Part shown: positions 1-10,855 of the stretch, piece after piece
Layout of the letters: each line of letters starts with the position of its first letter
Numbering within the stretch: position 1 is the first letter of the stretch
NCBI GenBank assembly: GCA_052171895.1
Contig: JBQMRN010000001.1
Span: 124,001-188,000, forward strand
Source of the DNA: Arsenophonus sp052171895
GTDB taxonomy: Bacteria > Pseudomonadota > Gammaproteobacteria > Enterobacterales > Enterobacteriaceae
DNA length: 64,000 bases
Reading direction: 5' to 3'
Translations under genes and position numbers: made by a program
Notes under the pieces: generated by a model
What the model was told of the DNA's origin: nothing
Seen by the model: the letters and a program-made list of their open reading frames with translations, nothing else
The model's database searches: none

Positions 1-590
1 CTAGCTTTCCTATGTAGGATATAACGCTTTCCTTTAAAATATTCAGGAAAATATTTCGTCGACTTCAAGAATACCACTTAGTGCATTTATGTTGGCTGTT
101 GCCGAATGAAGCAAGGAAGCAGTCACCCAATATCTAAACGCTGTTTTCAAATCAATCCCTATTTGTTTTGCTGATTCTCGTAAAGTAAAGCTATTTAACA
201 TACATCGCAGATAACTAAACTATTTATCCTTGTGATGTAGTTTCACCAGAGGACTTCCAATAAGATTATTAAATGTTTTCTGGAATCGGGAATTTTACAA
301 TGATATCAGTGTAACACTAATGAATGTGCGAAGCAGATAATATATTTACTATGACAATATAGGTAGGATAAAGTGAAATAAGTTGGTTCAATACATGAAA
401 TGATATCATCAGAAACATTATTGCAAAGCCAAGTAATGAAATGGAGCTTTATGTTGGCAGGAAGGAGAGTGAGGAAAGAGTCTCTTTGATCTGTATGACT
501 GTTTACTTTTTCATGACAATCTCTGTAGTGAAAATCCTTCATGCAATATAAGGAATTTCCACAAAACAATCTTTACCAACATTCCCTTTT
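1..590 (-). mobile_element. IS1595-family element remnant (5' half), cut by window start
   Basis: On the minus strand, broken frames encode the N-terminal half of an IS1595-type transposase: a stretch like KLHHKDKWFSYLRYML, then an ESAKQTGI-NLKTAFRWRH-like segment. The same sequence, diverged, recurs at 7805-8860, 14835-15508, 49515-50395 and 53690-54722. Frameshifts and stops run through it, so it is dead. The rest of the element lies before the window. The family assignment rests on recalled IS1595 transposases. Confidence 0.7.
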
Positions 591-609
591 CTATAGATCC
601 AATTTGCTC

Positions 610-2028
610 TTACTGGTTGAATCCTAAATAAAGATAAATAATTAATGCGATTATTGCAGTAACAATAGCATAAGGCATTTGTGTTCTGATATGTTCAATA
701 TGATCACAATCAGTCGCCATTGAAGCAACGATGGCGTCGCTAGAGATTGGGGAGGTCATATCACCAAAAATCGAACCACTAATTGCTGCTCCGATCATTA
801 ATTCAATAGGCATATTGACTGAGAGCGCTAATTGCACCCCAATAGGGATCATGAGAGAAAAAGTTCCCCAAGAAGTGCCGGTTGCTAATGACATGATACC
901 GCTGATTAAGAAAATAAAGGCGACAGAAAATTCTGCTGGTAACGTACTAGAAGTAATTTGTGCAATATATCCACCAGTATTAAGTTCAGCAGAAACATTG
1001 CCCATTAAAAAACCTAAAATCATAACTGAACTAATTTTAATCATACTGGCATAACCGATATAAATTTCCTTAAAGAAACTTTCGATCGTCAAAATGCGGC
1101 GAGCTGAAAACCAGATAAAGGAAACTAAAGTACCAAACATTACTGCCCAGTAAACTGAAGTTGAACCACTACCTTTAGTGAACTCGCCATGACCTGTGAT
1201 AGATAGAGCGATAGGTAGCATTAAAACTATTGCCAGAATAGGGATAAAGAAATTCAATAGAGTGTGGGTTCCTGCATGATCAATAACTTTTTCATCAGAA
1301 ATAGAATATGACTGATGAGATCCATCTTGATTAGGAATAGTTTTTTGTTCAGCTATATTCATGGGGCCCCATGAATAATCGCTAAGGATATAAAATAGTA
1401 CTGAGGCTAATGATAACCAAGCCATAATATTATACTGCATAGAAGTAGCCAGGATTTTAAAAGGTTCACCTGAAATAAAGCCCTTAGATATTTGTACACC
1501 AATAACACCCATCATTGCAGCTCCCCAACCATTGATCATGACAGAAGAACATACAGAGACACCAGAGGTTTGAATGATATAGGCCATTTTTTCTGAGGAA
1601 ACACCATAATAGCGAGCAATATTTTTAGTGGAAGCGCCAGCGACTAATTGATTAATAGAACTCTCAATAAAAATAATTATTGAAATAAACATGGCTAGTA
1701 GTTGAATTGATTTTTTATTTTTTATAAAACGCATTTTATTAGTGAGAAAATATACTAAACTTCTAACACCGCCTGTAACGCTAATTAACCTCATAATTCC
1801 GCCAATTAATAAAATAAAAATAATAGTTTGTGTATTACCTGGAGCAGCAAAAATAGCAATAATTCCTGTAACTGTTTCTTGAATGCCTAACAAAATATTG
1901 TTACCGTTGATAACGGTATAACCAACTAAAATACCTATCAATAATGATAAGATCACTTGGTGTATCACCATAGCAAGTATTATAGTGATAAGTGGCGTAA
2001 TTATTGTCCAAATTCCATAATCATTCAT
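610..2028 (-). CDS. NhaC-family Na+/H+ antiporter-like transporter
   Basis: A 472-residue integral membrane protein with about eleven to twelve hydrophobic segments. It is likely an inner-membrane cation/proton antiporter of the NhaC/ion-transporter superfamily. Family-like features are the polar patch in the first half (SINQLVAGAST, about residues 124-134) and the C-terminal GSIFGDMTSPISSDAI segment with nearby TDCDHIEH, which is typical of these transporters. The start is ATG at 2028, preceded on the minus strand by AAGGGG. The frame is intact although both flanks are dead IS sequence, so it is probably under selection. The exact ion and direction cannot be read from the sequence; a related dicarboxylate or amino-acid exchanger of the same superfamily is possible. 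Confidence 0.8.
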   Translation of the reverse strand: MNDYGIWTIITPLITIILAMVIHQVILSLLIGILVGYTVINGNNILLGIQETVTGIIAIFAAPGNTQTIIFILLIGGIMRLISVTGGVRSLVYFLTNKMRFIKNKKSIQLLAMFISIIIFIESSINQLVAGASTKNIARYYGVSSEKMAYIIQTSGVSVCSSVMINGWGAAMMGVIGVQISKGFISGEPFKILATSMQYNIMAWLSLASVLFYILSDYSWGPMNIAEQKTIPNQDGSHQSYSISDEKVIDHAGTHTLLNFFIPILAIVLMLPIALSITGHGEFTKGSGSTSVYWAVMFGTLVSFIWFSARRILTIESFFKEIYIGYASMIKISSVMILGFLMGNVSAELNTGGYIAQITSSTLPAEFSVAFIFLISGIMSLATGTSWGTFSLMIPIGVQLALSVNMPIELMIGAAISGSIFGDMTSPISSDAIVASMATDCDHIEHIRTQMPYAIVTAIIALIIYLYLGFNQ

Positions 2029-2094
2029 TGCGGGGATACCCCTTCTCTAGCTGAGTATTAAAAATTAAGTGCTTGATCTAAATCCTTAAGTAGT

Positions 2095-2275
2095 TCGTCA
2101 ATATCCTCTATCACTAATATGTTACATCCAGGAAGATAGTATGGTTTTGAATAATTTATGTTTAACTTTGAAGCAATCTTTCATAGACTGCAATGGAGTT
2201 TTATTACCTAATACTAATTAGGATAATTCCTGATTGTACAGCTAAATATATCAATCTAGAGTGATCTTAAGCTAT
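2095..2275 (-). mobile_element. IS481-family remnant (3' fragment)
   Basis: The reverse complement matches the 3' ends of the IS481-like copies at 55265-55450 and 44388-44480, including the segment coding for the end of the transposase (LYN-QLP-x-LG-KTP-like, then a K-F/W-K-VK-LELFKN-like tail). It abuts an IS1595 remnant on its right. This mirrors the 53.7-55.4 kb region, where IS1595 and IS481 are also adjacent. Confidence 0.55.
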
Positions 2276-2279
2276 TGAA

Positions 2280-2995
2280 TAGAATTGATATGAAAGATTT
2301 TCATTACAGAGGTTGCCATAAAAAAGTAAATAGTCATAAAAATCAAAGAGACTTTTTCCTCAGTCCATGTCAGCATAAAGCTACATCTTATTAATTACCT
2401 CACTGACAACAATCTATCGGATGATTTAGATTCAGGCATTGAAGCAATTTATTCCAATTTATCCTACCACTATTGTCATAGTGAAGATGTTATTCCCTTT
2501 GAATATTGATTAGGGTTACAGCGATATCGTTGCAAAATCTTCGATTGCAGGTAAAGCTTTAATAAAATTTACTGGAAATCCTCTGGCGAAATTATATCAC
2601 AAGGATAAATGGTTTAGTTATCTTCGGTTTAATTATCTTCGATATATGTTAAATAGCTTAACTTTACAAGAATCAGCAAAACAAACAACAGGCATTAATT
2701 TAAAAACAGCCTTTAGATAGGGTCATACTGCTTCCTTGCTTAAGCAGCGATAGCTAACATAAATACACTAACTGGTGTTCTTGAAGTCAATGAAATATTT
2801 TTCCTGAATCCTTTAAACGCAAGCATTATTTCCCACATAGGAAAGCTAGAAAATGCAAGAGAGGAGGAGAAAAAACAAATCGCTCTCTTAATATAATAGC
2901 TAGAGATTAACAGATTCATGTAAACGATGAGACTCTTGAAGAGTTTAATGCAGAGTGTGAGTGTGTTATCCGGTTTCTTAAGCCAATTATTAATA
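2280..2995 (+). mobile_element. IS1595-family element remnant, truncated
   Basis: This is a plus-strand copy of the same IS1595 sequence seen at 8325-8840 and 53690-54722. It encodes in broken frames the KLYHKDKWFSYL, ESAKQTTGINLKTAFR and late FPESFKRKHYFPHIGKLENA-like segments. It stops abruptly near 3000, where an IS256 remnant begins. Several in-frame stops make it inactive. Confidence 0.65.
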
Positions 2996-3007
2996 AAGAC
3001 TCCATCC

Positions 3008-4051
3008 TGCTCAAAGTTATTAGCAAATCTGCCGTATGATGTTTAGGCTGCTACGCTCCAATATATATGCTTCGTGAATCTATTTTCATCTTTAAATTGC
3101 AGGGTGTTTACCACAATGGTCAATACCTCAAATCCCCTTATAGCCGGTTTCAGTTTTTCTGAGAAGATAGGAACGGAACCAGCTTAAATACCATTGAAAT
3201 GGTTGTTTTTAATCATAGTTCTTCTGGCGTCGTTGACTTCATAGTCTGACTGCTGACAAAACCGATTTAATTAAATTTGTCGATCTTATTAATGCCAAGT
3301 GCACTGACGAGAAGTCGTAGAATGCTAGCAGTTTTTTCGATCTTTCTTCAGCTTCTTCATTGCTGCAGGATACTCGGTGAAAACCTTACTAACAAAACAT
3401 CAAGGGCTTTATTAGCTGGCCCATCCGATCGCGCCTCTCCGCTAGGCAGACCCCCTAACGTAGCTCAGAGCATTAAGTTTCGGTTGTATGCCATTTTGTG
3501 GAGTGAAGCTAGCACATTAGCTGTTTTATGTCTACCAAACAGCGCATTAGTGCTGCATGTCTGGAAATATCTTTACCATTGTATTCCAAAAATCCAGGGT
3601 GTACCATCCCCACAGTCTTTTGTAGCAAGTTTTGAAGATAAGGTTAATCTAAGACAGCTCGAAGGGCATTGAAAAGTTGGCCGAAATTCACTTCTGACTC
3701 TCGATAAGCATCTTTGACTGCAATTAACTCCTTAGATCCATCCTCACTAACCCCGATAATTACCCAGCAAGTAAAGCCGATTATGTTGTCTGAAAAGAAT
3801 GTGTATACCATTAGGTAAAAATAAACGTAGCACGTATCCTTTAAATCAAGCGGGCACCATTGCCTGTGTTCTTCAAGCCATTGCTCTTTCAGTCTGGTGA
3901 TGGTAGTTTTATAGAGAGCATATAGTTTTCATCGAGAACCTCCCTATAAAGGCCTTATAAAATCACCGCCGGAAATACCTCGCAGGTACAAGCCATGAGA
4001 GCAACTCTTCGCCACTTTTTGTACACTTCAGATAAGGCTATAGTAAATAAG
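3008..4051 (-). mobile_element. IS256-family element remnant
   Basis: The minus-strand frames give fragments of a mutator-type (IS256) transposase: LYLRGIST, LKEQWLEEHRQWC, VKDAYRESE and an AFYDFPAEHW-like region. The left end carries the family's terminal motif (ATTAGCAAATCTG). The 5' end is missing because a second, plus-strand copy starts at 4052. Many frameshifts. Confidence 0.75.
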
Positions 4052-5367
4052 GAGTTATTTTTATTTTTGGTATATGGAATTTTAAAAATGCTCGCGGGGT
4101 AGCCCACTCCTGATTGATTTCATAAATGATTTCAATAACAGAGAGATGATATCCTATAAAAAGTTACCATACAGGTAGGTATCCGCAAAACTAGATATTA
4201 CCTGTGATCCATTGCATGAACTCATCCGTAATGGCACCAGGCAACTGATAGCCACTGCAGCGTTCAGACTCAAGCTTGAAGCCATGTTTCGATAACATGC
4301 TGAACGGCTGCCTCCTCGACAGGCATCCATCTCTATCGTCCATAAACGGTTATTTGCCACAGCAAATCATACAGAGTGCTATTTGCGATGTTGAGATTAA
4401 ACTACCTAAGGTTATGGGGGATCGAAGTAGTAACAGAATATGCTTCAGTAGCTTGTTTCTATTACCTTTTTAGCCGTTTCTCGCTAAAAAGCACATAGTT
4501 TCTGCCAGAACCCCATCAGAAAACTGAAAGAGCAATAGCTTGAAGAACACAGGAAATGATGCCTGCTTGATTTAAAGGATACGTGCTACGTTTATTTTTA
4601 CCTAATGGTATACACATTCTTTTCAGGCAACATAATCGGCTTTACTTGCTTGGTAATTATCTGGGTTAGTGAGCATGGATCTAAGGAGTTAATTGGAGTC
4701 AAAGATGCTTATCGAGAGTCAGAAGTGAACTTGGCTGAACTTCTGAATGGCCTGCACAAGCGCGTGGCTTACCGTATCTCCCACGCTTGCTACTGGAGAT
4801 GGTGTCCTATACTTTTTAGCATAAAATAGCAAAGATATTCCCAGATATGGAGCACCAACAAATGCTATTATGTACACAAAATAGCTAATGTGCTGGATTT
4901 ACATGTAACCAAAAATTAAGGTAACCTGCTGGACCTCTCTAGCTCTAGCAGAGAGCTGCGATGTCGCTAATAAAGTCCTTGATGTTTTGTTGGCAAAGTT
5001 TTCAGCGAAGTCTATCCTCCTGCAGCGATGAAGAAGCTGGAGAAAGATCAAGAAGAACTGCTAGCATTCTATGACTTCCCGTTAGAGCCCTTGCCGTTAA
5101 TAAGAACAAAGAAACCGATTGAATCAGCTTTTGAGACACTGAGACTACGAAGCTGATGTGCGAAGAAGTATGCTTCGAGAAAAACAAACATTTCAATAGT
5201 ATTTAAGCTTGCTTCCTTTTGCTCAAAAAATCTAAAACTGCCTAATGGGATTTAACCTGCTGACGGGTTGTAAACAATATCAAAACTTAAGAATGCAGAA
5301 CAGATTCCGAAGCATCTATAATTGGAGCGTAGCCTGAACCTAATATACCAAATTTGCTAATAAGTTT
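4052..5367 (+). mobile_element. IS256-family element remnant, near full length
   Basis: It begins with GAGTTAT at 4052 and ends with the inverse terminal motif ATTTGCTAATAA near 5366, about 1.3 kb as expected for IS256 elements. Broken frames encode the N-terminal LDELIRNGTRQL-like region, NGYLP, LKEQWLEEHRKWC, MVYTFFSGNIIGFTCLV, GVKDAYRESE and a C-terminal region. It faces the copy at 3008-4051, making a head-to-head pair. No frame is open for more than about 75 residues. Confidence 0.75.
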
Positions 5368-5749
5368 ATAATCATTAATAAAAATTTTATAGATATCATT
5401 GCATATCAGATAATAACCCTATGAACCTAAAATTTAGCAAGGATCAAAGATCCTTGTTCTTTATTTCTAAAATACTCAAGTGGTTTTTGCCTTATTTTAT
5501 AAGAATAATTTGGACATAAGTTTATTTTAAGTTAACAAAATTAAGGGTTAAAACTTAATTTAGCCGAACAAAAAAAAGAACTATATCCTATTTCTTAAAT
5601 CAAAAACCTCTTTTCAATCCAGTTTTAATATTCTTCGATGTCGTAGGATGCGAAAATGGGCTGCCATAGTGTATTAGATCAGCCGCTTCCACGCGCAAGG
5701 AAGCAGTGGCTTACAGAATTCATTAATTAAAAATCATTCAGCTAATATA

Positions 5750-6690
5750 AATATCCATTATGATATTCTAGAGTTAGTTTACTAGATGCTTAATCGTATT
5801 GAGGAAATTGGTCGAACAAATTTAGATAGTCATGGCCGCTCTCCAGCAACAAACTGTCATTGCTTATAAAAATAATTATCTTAAAAGGGCTATTGTTGAT
5901 GAATACTTATATATTTTAAGCTAGGTAATTAAACGAACATAGCTACAATTAGAGCTAAAATATCATTTAGTATTAAAGTTTTTCATGATGTTGATCATAT
6001 TAGGCGTTAGGGTTTTGGTAGTTTAAAAAACTTTTACGATTGATTGCTAGTTATATAATAAAAAGAAATAATTTATGAGTATAATAAACTTTCCAACTTA
6101 TTTAAGTAGTAAAAACGACAAATTTCATCCGATAGATATATTTAATACGGTTGATTCTATCACGGATGTTTTAGAAATTAAGAACTTTAAAAGTGCTTTT
6201 ACTTTATTTACAGTCATACTAATCCAGTATATGATGCAGGCTATCAATTTGAATATATGGATATCAGAAAACTTCTACGGCAGATGCATCATGCAAGATG
6301 CCATGAAATTAGCTTAGATTCAAGTTATAATAGAGACTTAAAGCTTCAACTGATCAGTGAAGTGTTTAATCGAATATGAAATTTCCTGATGGAAAAGGTA
6401 TTCAATAAACAGAATGGGGTCGCTCGAATGCACTATTTACCTTGACAACAGAGCCAATAACATTACATCCTTGGGATGATGGATCAGGTTTCCATTGTTT
6501 ATACTACATGCTATAAACATCCGTCGTTTAATTCAATGATAAAAAGCATCTTAAAACAGAACTACGAATAAAATCTTTAAGTGTGATGGAGTGTACTGTT
6601 ATTTTAAGAGAAAATATGAGATTAAAAGTTGGCACGGAGTCAACCGATAAAATATTACAGCTAAAAAAATTATAGATCTGTTGGTGGGTT
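5750..6690 (+). pseudogene. Polysaccharide deacetylase-like protein, pseudogene
   Basis: When frames are stitched together, the plus strand reads like large deacetylase-type carbohydrate proteins of surface-polysaccharide loci. A helical N-terminal part contains LNRIEEIGRTNLDSHGR and then RAIVDEYLYIL (about 5790-5925). The hallmark HDVDHIRR-YGFGSLKNF follows at about 5985-6030. Next come FNTVDSITDVLEIKNFKSAF (6135-6205), NPVYDAGYQFEYMDIR (6223-6270), RQMHHARCHEISLD (6279-6320), then LHPWDDGSGF and ELRIKSLSVMECTVI (6470-6605). At least six frameshifts or stops separate these. The family identification comes from the recalled HDVD motif and order of blocks. It suggests loss of capsule or O-antigen synthesis. 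Confidence 0.55.
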
Positions 6691-6719
6691 ACTTCACTTT
6701 GCTATAGCATCATAATTAA

Positions 6720-7800
6720 AAGTTTTAATTTAAACTTAAAATAAGTATCAATCAATTCTAAAAGAAAAATTGGAATAATATTAAGTTATTTAATAATATA
6801 TTCAAAATTTCATAGGTATTAAATAAGCATTATTAAAATTAATAAAATAAAGTATACCACTAATTTTTAGTTTATTTCTCTTTTAAATTACCTTAGATAT
6901 AAGTTATATTATATTTTTACTCATTATTTAAATATTATAATTTTGATTTAAATATATTAACTATAAAATATTTACTATCACGGATATAATTTAACAATTA
7001 TATTGTCGTTGATAATATCTCTAACAAGCTTTTTGCTCTATCAAATAGATATTTTTGAACCTTTACTAATAATATTTTTATTATTTATAATAAATCTTAT
7101 TTTAAAAATTAAATTATTAAACGGAATATAATCCTATTATATTACAATGATAGTGAAAATGCCTTTTTATCTATATTTTCTATAGAAAATATAGATAAAA
7201 AGGCATTTTATATAAAATTAGTTTTTAAAATTATTTTATTTGGAAAATTTTAAAAATTTATTAAATTTACCTATTAGATTTACTATAGTTGTTATTATAT
7301 ATTATTTTCTTTTCTTTTCTTCTTTTTAAGAAGATGTAACTCCTTCTCTGTTTATCAGAAGAGTATTTTGTTCCTGAAAAACTTAGCTATCATTACTATG
7401 ATTTTATAGAGAATCATTTTATTTATTGTAATAATTCTTTTTTATCACATTTTATAAAATATTACAATATAGCCTACCATTAGGTATAAGCTTATAGGGA
7501 ATTATAAAGGAACAATTTCTTATATAAATAATTAGTTTATTTCCAGTGAATGGATATACATATTTTTGATTAGTTAGTATTATAATTTCCTGTTATTTCA
7601 AGATTATTTTAAAATATTAAATTATGTTTCAACCAGATAGTAGCCAGTTTTGTTTCTGCTATGTGTTGTCATTGTTCTGCTTATGGAAATGCCTAATTTT
7701 ATCCAATTTGTTGACAATATTACTAACTCATGAATTAATTGCTGCGTTGGATTAATCCTATTTTTTATTTATTGATAATAATAAAATTTATTCTAAAAAT
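6720..7800. other. AT-rich non-coding stretch
   Basis: No coding frame or recognisable remnant was seen across about 1.1 kb. Base composition is extremely AT-rich to 7620. The one clear structure is the perfect palindrome at 7156-7209. The less AT-rich 7620-7800 part may be a decayed gene but cannot be assigned. Confidence 0.6.
7156..7209. repeat. Perfect 54-bp palindrome
   Basis: Two 27-nt arms starting AAAATGCCTTTTTATC are exact reverse complements with no spacer. It would form a cruciform in DNA or a 27-bp hairpin in RNA. It lies alone in the AT-rich desert, with no gene ending nearby, so a simple transcription terminator role is not obvious. Confidence 0.9.
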
Positions 7801-7804
7801 AGGA

Positions 7805-8860
7805 AATGTTGTTGTTGCTTTTCTCGCAAAGCAATTTGTAGCCACGTCTGTATTTCAATTATTATTGTTTCAAATAATCTTTTACCAGGCAAAATAATTC
7901 GGTAAATAAAAGCACCTATATCATGGAATAATCTACTCAGCCACCCTTTTAACTTGGTGATATCATATACCTCTTCACATTTTAAATATGGAGTTTCTTA
8001 GCAATAAATCTAAGATTATCCAGCTTTATTAGCGATGGTAATTAATTTTATGCTCTTTGGCAAAAGTTTCGTATCATTTAGTTTTATCCGAGCAAAGGAG
8101 ATAAACTCTTTATCGATCATCAGCTCAAGAAAATGGCTAATACACTCTGAATTAAACTCTTCAAGAATCTCATTGCTCACATGACTCTGTCGATCTTGAA
8201 TAATTTTAAGACCGCAATTCGTTCTTTCCTTTTATCTCCTCCTCTTCCATATTTTCTAGCTTTCCTATCTTGGATAGATATAACACTTACCTTTAAAGGA
8301 TTTAGAAAAAATGTTTTATTGACTTCAACAATACCACTTAGTGCATTTATGTTGGCTTGTCGCCGATGAAGGAATGAATAAGTAGTGATAGCATCTAAAC
8401 GCTATTTTTAAATCAATGCCTGTTTGTTTTGCGGACTCCAGTAAAATCAACCTATTCAACATATATCGTAGATAACTAAACCATTTATCTTTGTGTTGTA
8501 ATTTTACCAAATGACTTCCACTAAGATTATTAAACATTTTCCTAGAATCGTGGATTTTGTAATGATATCGCTTATAAGCCTAATGAATGTCCAAAAAGGA
8601 CAACATGTTCACTGTGACAATATGCGCAGGAGATAAAGAGAAGTGAGTTTCTTAAATGCATGAATAGACATCATCTGATAGATTGGCGCAGAACTAATTA
8701 ATGAGATGCAGCTTTATGTTGCCAAGGAGTGTAAGGAAAGAGTTTCTTTGATCTGCATAACTGTTTGCTTTTTAATAGCAACCTCTGTAACGAAAATCCT
8801 TTATACTGTATGTAGGATTCCTACCAACACAAGCTTTGCTAACATAGCCTTATAAGCTAT
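7805..8860 (-). mobile_element. IS1595-family element remnant, near full length
   Basis: About 1.05 kb collinear with the copy at 53690-54722. The minus strand holds fragments of the transposase: KLQHKDKWFSYLRYMLNRL, LLESAKQTGIDLKIAFR (8325-8537) and, further left, GKLENA- and FKINSLLSLIKLNDTKLLPKS-like pieces. Frameshifts break every frame. It is followed directly by family C sequence and then an IS256 remnant, an order that recurs at 14.8-16.6 kb. Confidence 0.7.
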
Positions 8861-8865
8861 ATCTA

Positions 8866-9021
8866 AAATTAATATCTCTAAAATGAATGCATTAGATCAA
8901 AGAATACACACTCCTATAAATTATTCACTTTTAATAGACCTATTAAACCAATTTTATCTTATTTTAGCAAAAATAAATAACTTTTCTCTTCGCTTAAAGA
9001 GCGATTTAATTTCCTAACCAT
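8866..9021 (+). repeat. Family C repeat, unassigned mobile-element end
   Basis: It reads INISKMNALDQRIHTPIN and ends with GATTTAATTTCCTAACC. Diverged copies lie at 32440-32680 (plus), 15509-15598 (minus) and 36326-36610 (minus). The recurrence and constant end sequence point to a mobile-element terminus. I could not assign an IS family. Confidence 0.5.
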
Positions 9022-10237
9022 GAACCACAGTTCTTCATGCGGCTGGATTGGTAGCTTCACTGGCATAAAAGCTGATTCAATCGGATTTATCATTCTTATT
9101 GATGCTAAGTACTCTGACGGAAAATCGTAGAATGTTAGCAGTTCTTCTCGATCTTTTTCCAGATTTCATCACTACAGCATACTTCGCTAAAAATCTTGTC
9201 AATAAAACATCAAATACTTTATTATAGCGCCATCACGACTCTCTGCTAGCTAGACATCCTCCTGCAACTTAGCCTTAACTTTTAGTTTCATGCCTTTTAG
9301 GAGTGGAGCCAGCACATTAGCTGTTTTTTGTACACAAAACATCATTCGTTGGTACTGCGTGTCCAGGAATATCTTTGCCAATGCATTTCAAAAACCAAAA
9401 TGTGGAATATCTCCCGTATTAAGCCTGAAGAAGATAAAGATACGCTTAAGCCCTGCGAGAGCGCAGGGTTCTTTGAAAACTTTCAGCCAAGTTATTTTTG
9501 ACTCTGGATAAGCATCTTTGAAAAAACTAGCTCCTTAGGTCCATCCTAAGTAATACAGATAATGACCAACAAGCAAAGGCGATCATCTTGCCTGACTGGA
9601 CAATATATCCTATAGGCCAAGAAATAAATATAGCGCATATCCCCACTTAAATCACACAGGTACCATTACCTATGCTCTTCAAGAGATTGCTATTTCAGTT
9701 TGTTGATATGGATACTATAAAATGGTATGTGCTTTTAGCAAAAAGCGCAATTACCAAGGATTTTTGAAAATTACCGCTAGATATGTGGCGCTCAAATACA
9801 GCTATGAGTAGCAACTCTTTGAGGTTTTTGCACACTTCAGATACTGCTTATATCCATAATTTTAAGCACTTTAATCTTAACATCTACCCATATCCCCTTA
9901 TACTAGTCTCTCTCTATAGTTCACTCTGGCAAATAACTGTTATGGATGATGGGATGAGACTCGCTAGTTGTTGACAAGCGGTATTCAGCATGTTTATCGC
10001 AGGATGACTTTAAGCTATCAGCCTCAACATCGATAGCTATCAACTTCTTTGGTAGCATTATTATGAATGAGTTTATACACTAGATATTATAGGTAATATC
10101 TAGTTTCTTTGATACCCATTATATGGTGGACTTTTTATGCCATATCATCTCTCTGCTGTTAGAATCATCTATGAAATCAATTAGCAGTATACGCCACCAT
10201 CTCCGGAAATCCCATACATCAGAAATGAGCATAACTC
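9022..10237 (-). mobile_element. IS256-family element remnant
   Basis: The minus strand is collinear with other IS256 remnants. It ends on the right with the family terminus ATAACTC at 10231-10237. The left terminus is missing, since family C sequence joins at 9021. Fragments of the transposase C-terminal region (LNTNKNDKSD- and SAFMPVK-like) and central region are readable, with many frameshifts. Confidence 0.7.
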
Positions 10238-10306
10238 TATAGATTATATTATTATAATATTTTCTTATTTCTGCTAAAAATAACTAATTAAAGAGAAAAC
10301 AACGCA

Positions 10307-10849
10307 ATGAAAACAGAAGAATTTATGACATATCTAAATGTATTTTGGTCAGAGTTTAATTTACATCCAATATGGTTATTTACAATATTATTTAGTATTG
10401 CCATGACCAAATCTACAGTTGTTTTATCTTCTTTTCTACCGCCTGCATCCGTTATGTTATTAACGGGTATCACTGCCAGTCTACCCAAACTAAATATTAG
10501 TTTGGTTTGGATAGCCATTACTTTAGGTGCAACTTCAGGTTCAATAATTTCCTACTACTTGGGTAATCAAATAACTACTAGAAAATTATTTAGTCAATTT
10601 TTTAATCGCTATCAGTCAACTATTGATAATGCCCATAATAAACTACAAAACCAAGGAGTGACGGTATTATTTACCTCACGTTTTATTGCTGTATTAAGGT
10701 ACATGATTCCATTAGTCTCCGGAATGTTATTAATAAACAGAACTAAGGTGTACAGTATTTGCTTATTATCAGCGGCTATTTGGGGATCTATATTTATATT
10801 AATTGTTAAAGGTACATTTACTATTATTGTACCAAAAATATTTATGTAA
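10307..10849 (+). CDS. DedA-family (VTT-domain) inner-membrane protein, short
   Basis: A 180-residue membrane protein of the DedA/SNARE-associated (VTT) superfamily, whose members are thought to act in lipid-carrier recycling and envelope homeostasis. Four to five hydrophobic segments are visible. The first is near residues 20-55 with the re-entrant-like SSFLPPASVMLLTG. The second half has LFTSRFIAVLRYMIPLVSGM (121-140), matching the conserved arginine-proline block of the family. Start ATG has AAAGAGAAAA upstream. The acidic residue common in the family's first re-entrant loop is not evident, since SFLPPAS replaces the usual LPGE-like stretch. The frame is intact between an IS remnant and a 1-kb non-coding stretch. 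Which paralogue (YabI, DedA, YqjA) it descends from is unclear. Confidence 0.75.
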   Translation: MKTEEFMTYLNVFWSEFNLHPIWLFTILFSIAMTKSTVVLSSFLPPASVMLLTGITASLPKLNISLVWIAITLGATSGSIISYYLGNQITTRKLFSQFFNRYQSTIDNAHNKLQNQGVTVLFTSRFIAVLRYMIPLVSGMLLINRTKVYSICLLSAAIWGSIFILIVKGTFTIIVPKIFM

Positions 10850-10855
10850 TAAAAT

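Noticed and set aside
731..1054. Plus-strand 107-codon frame
   Set aside because: It is antisense to the intact NhaC-like transporter and has no domain of its own.
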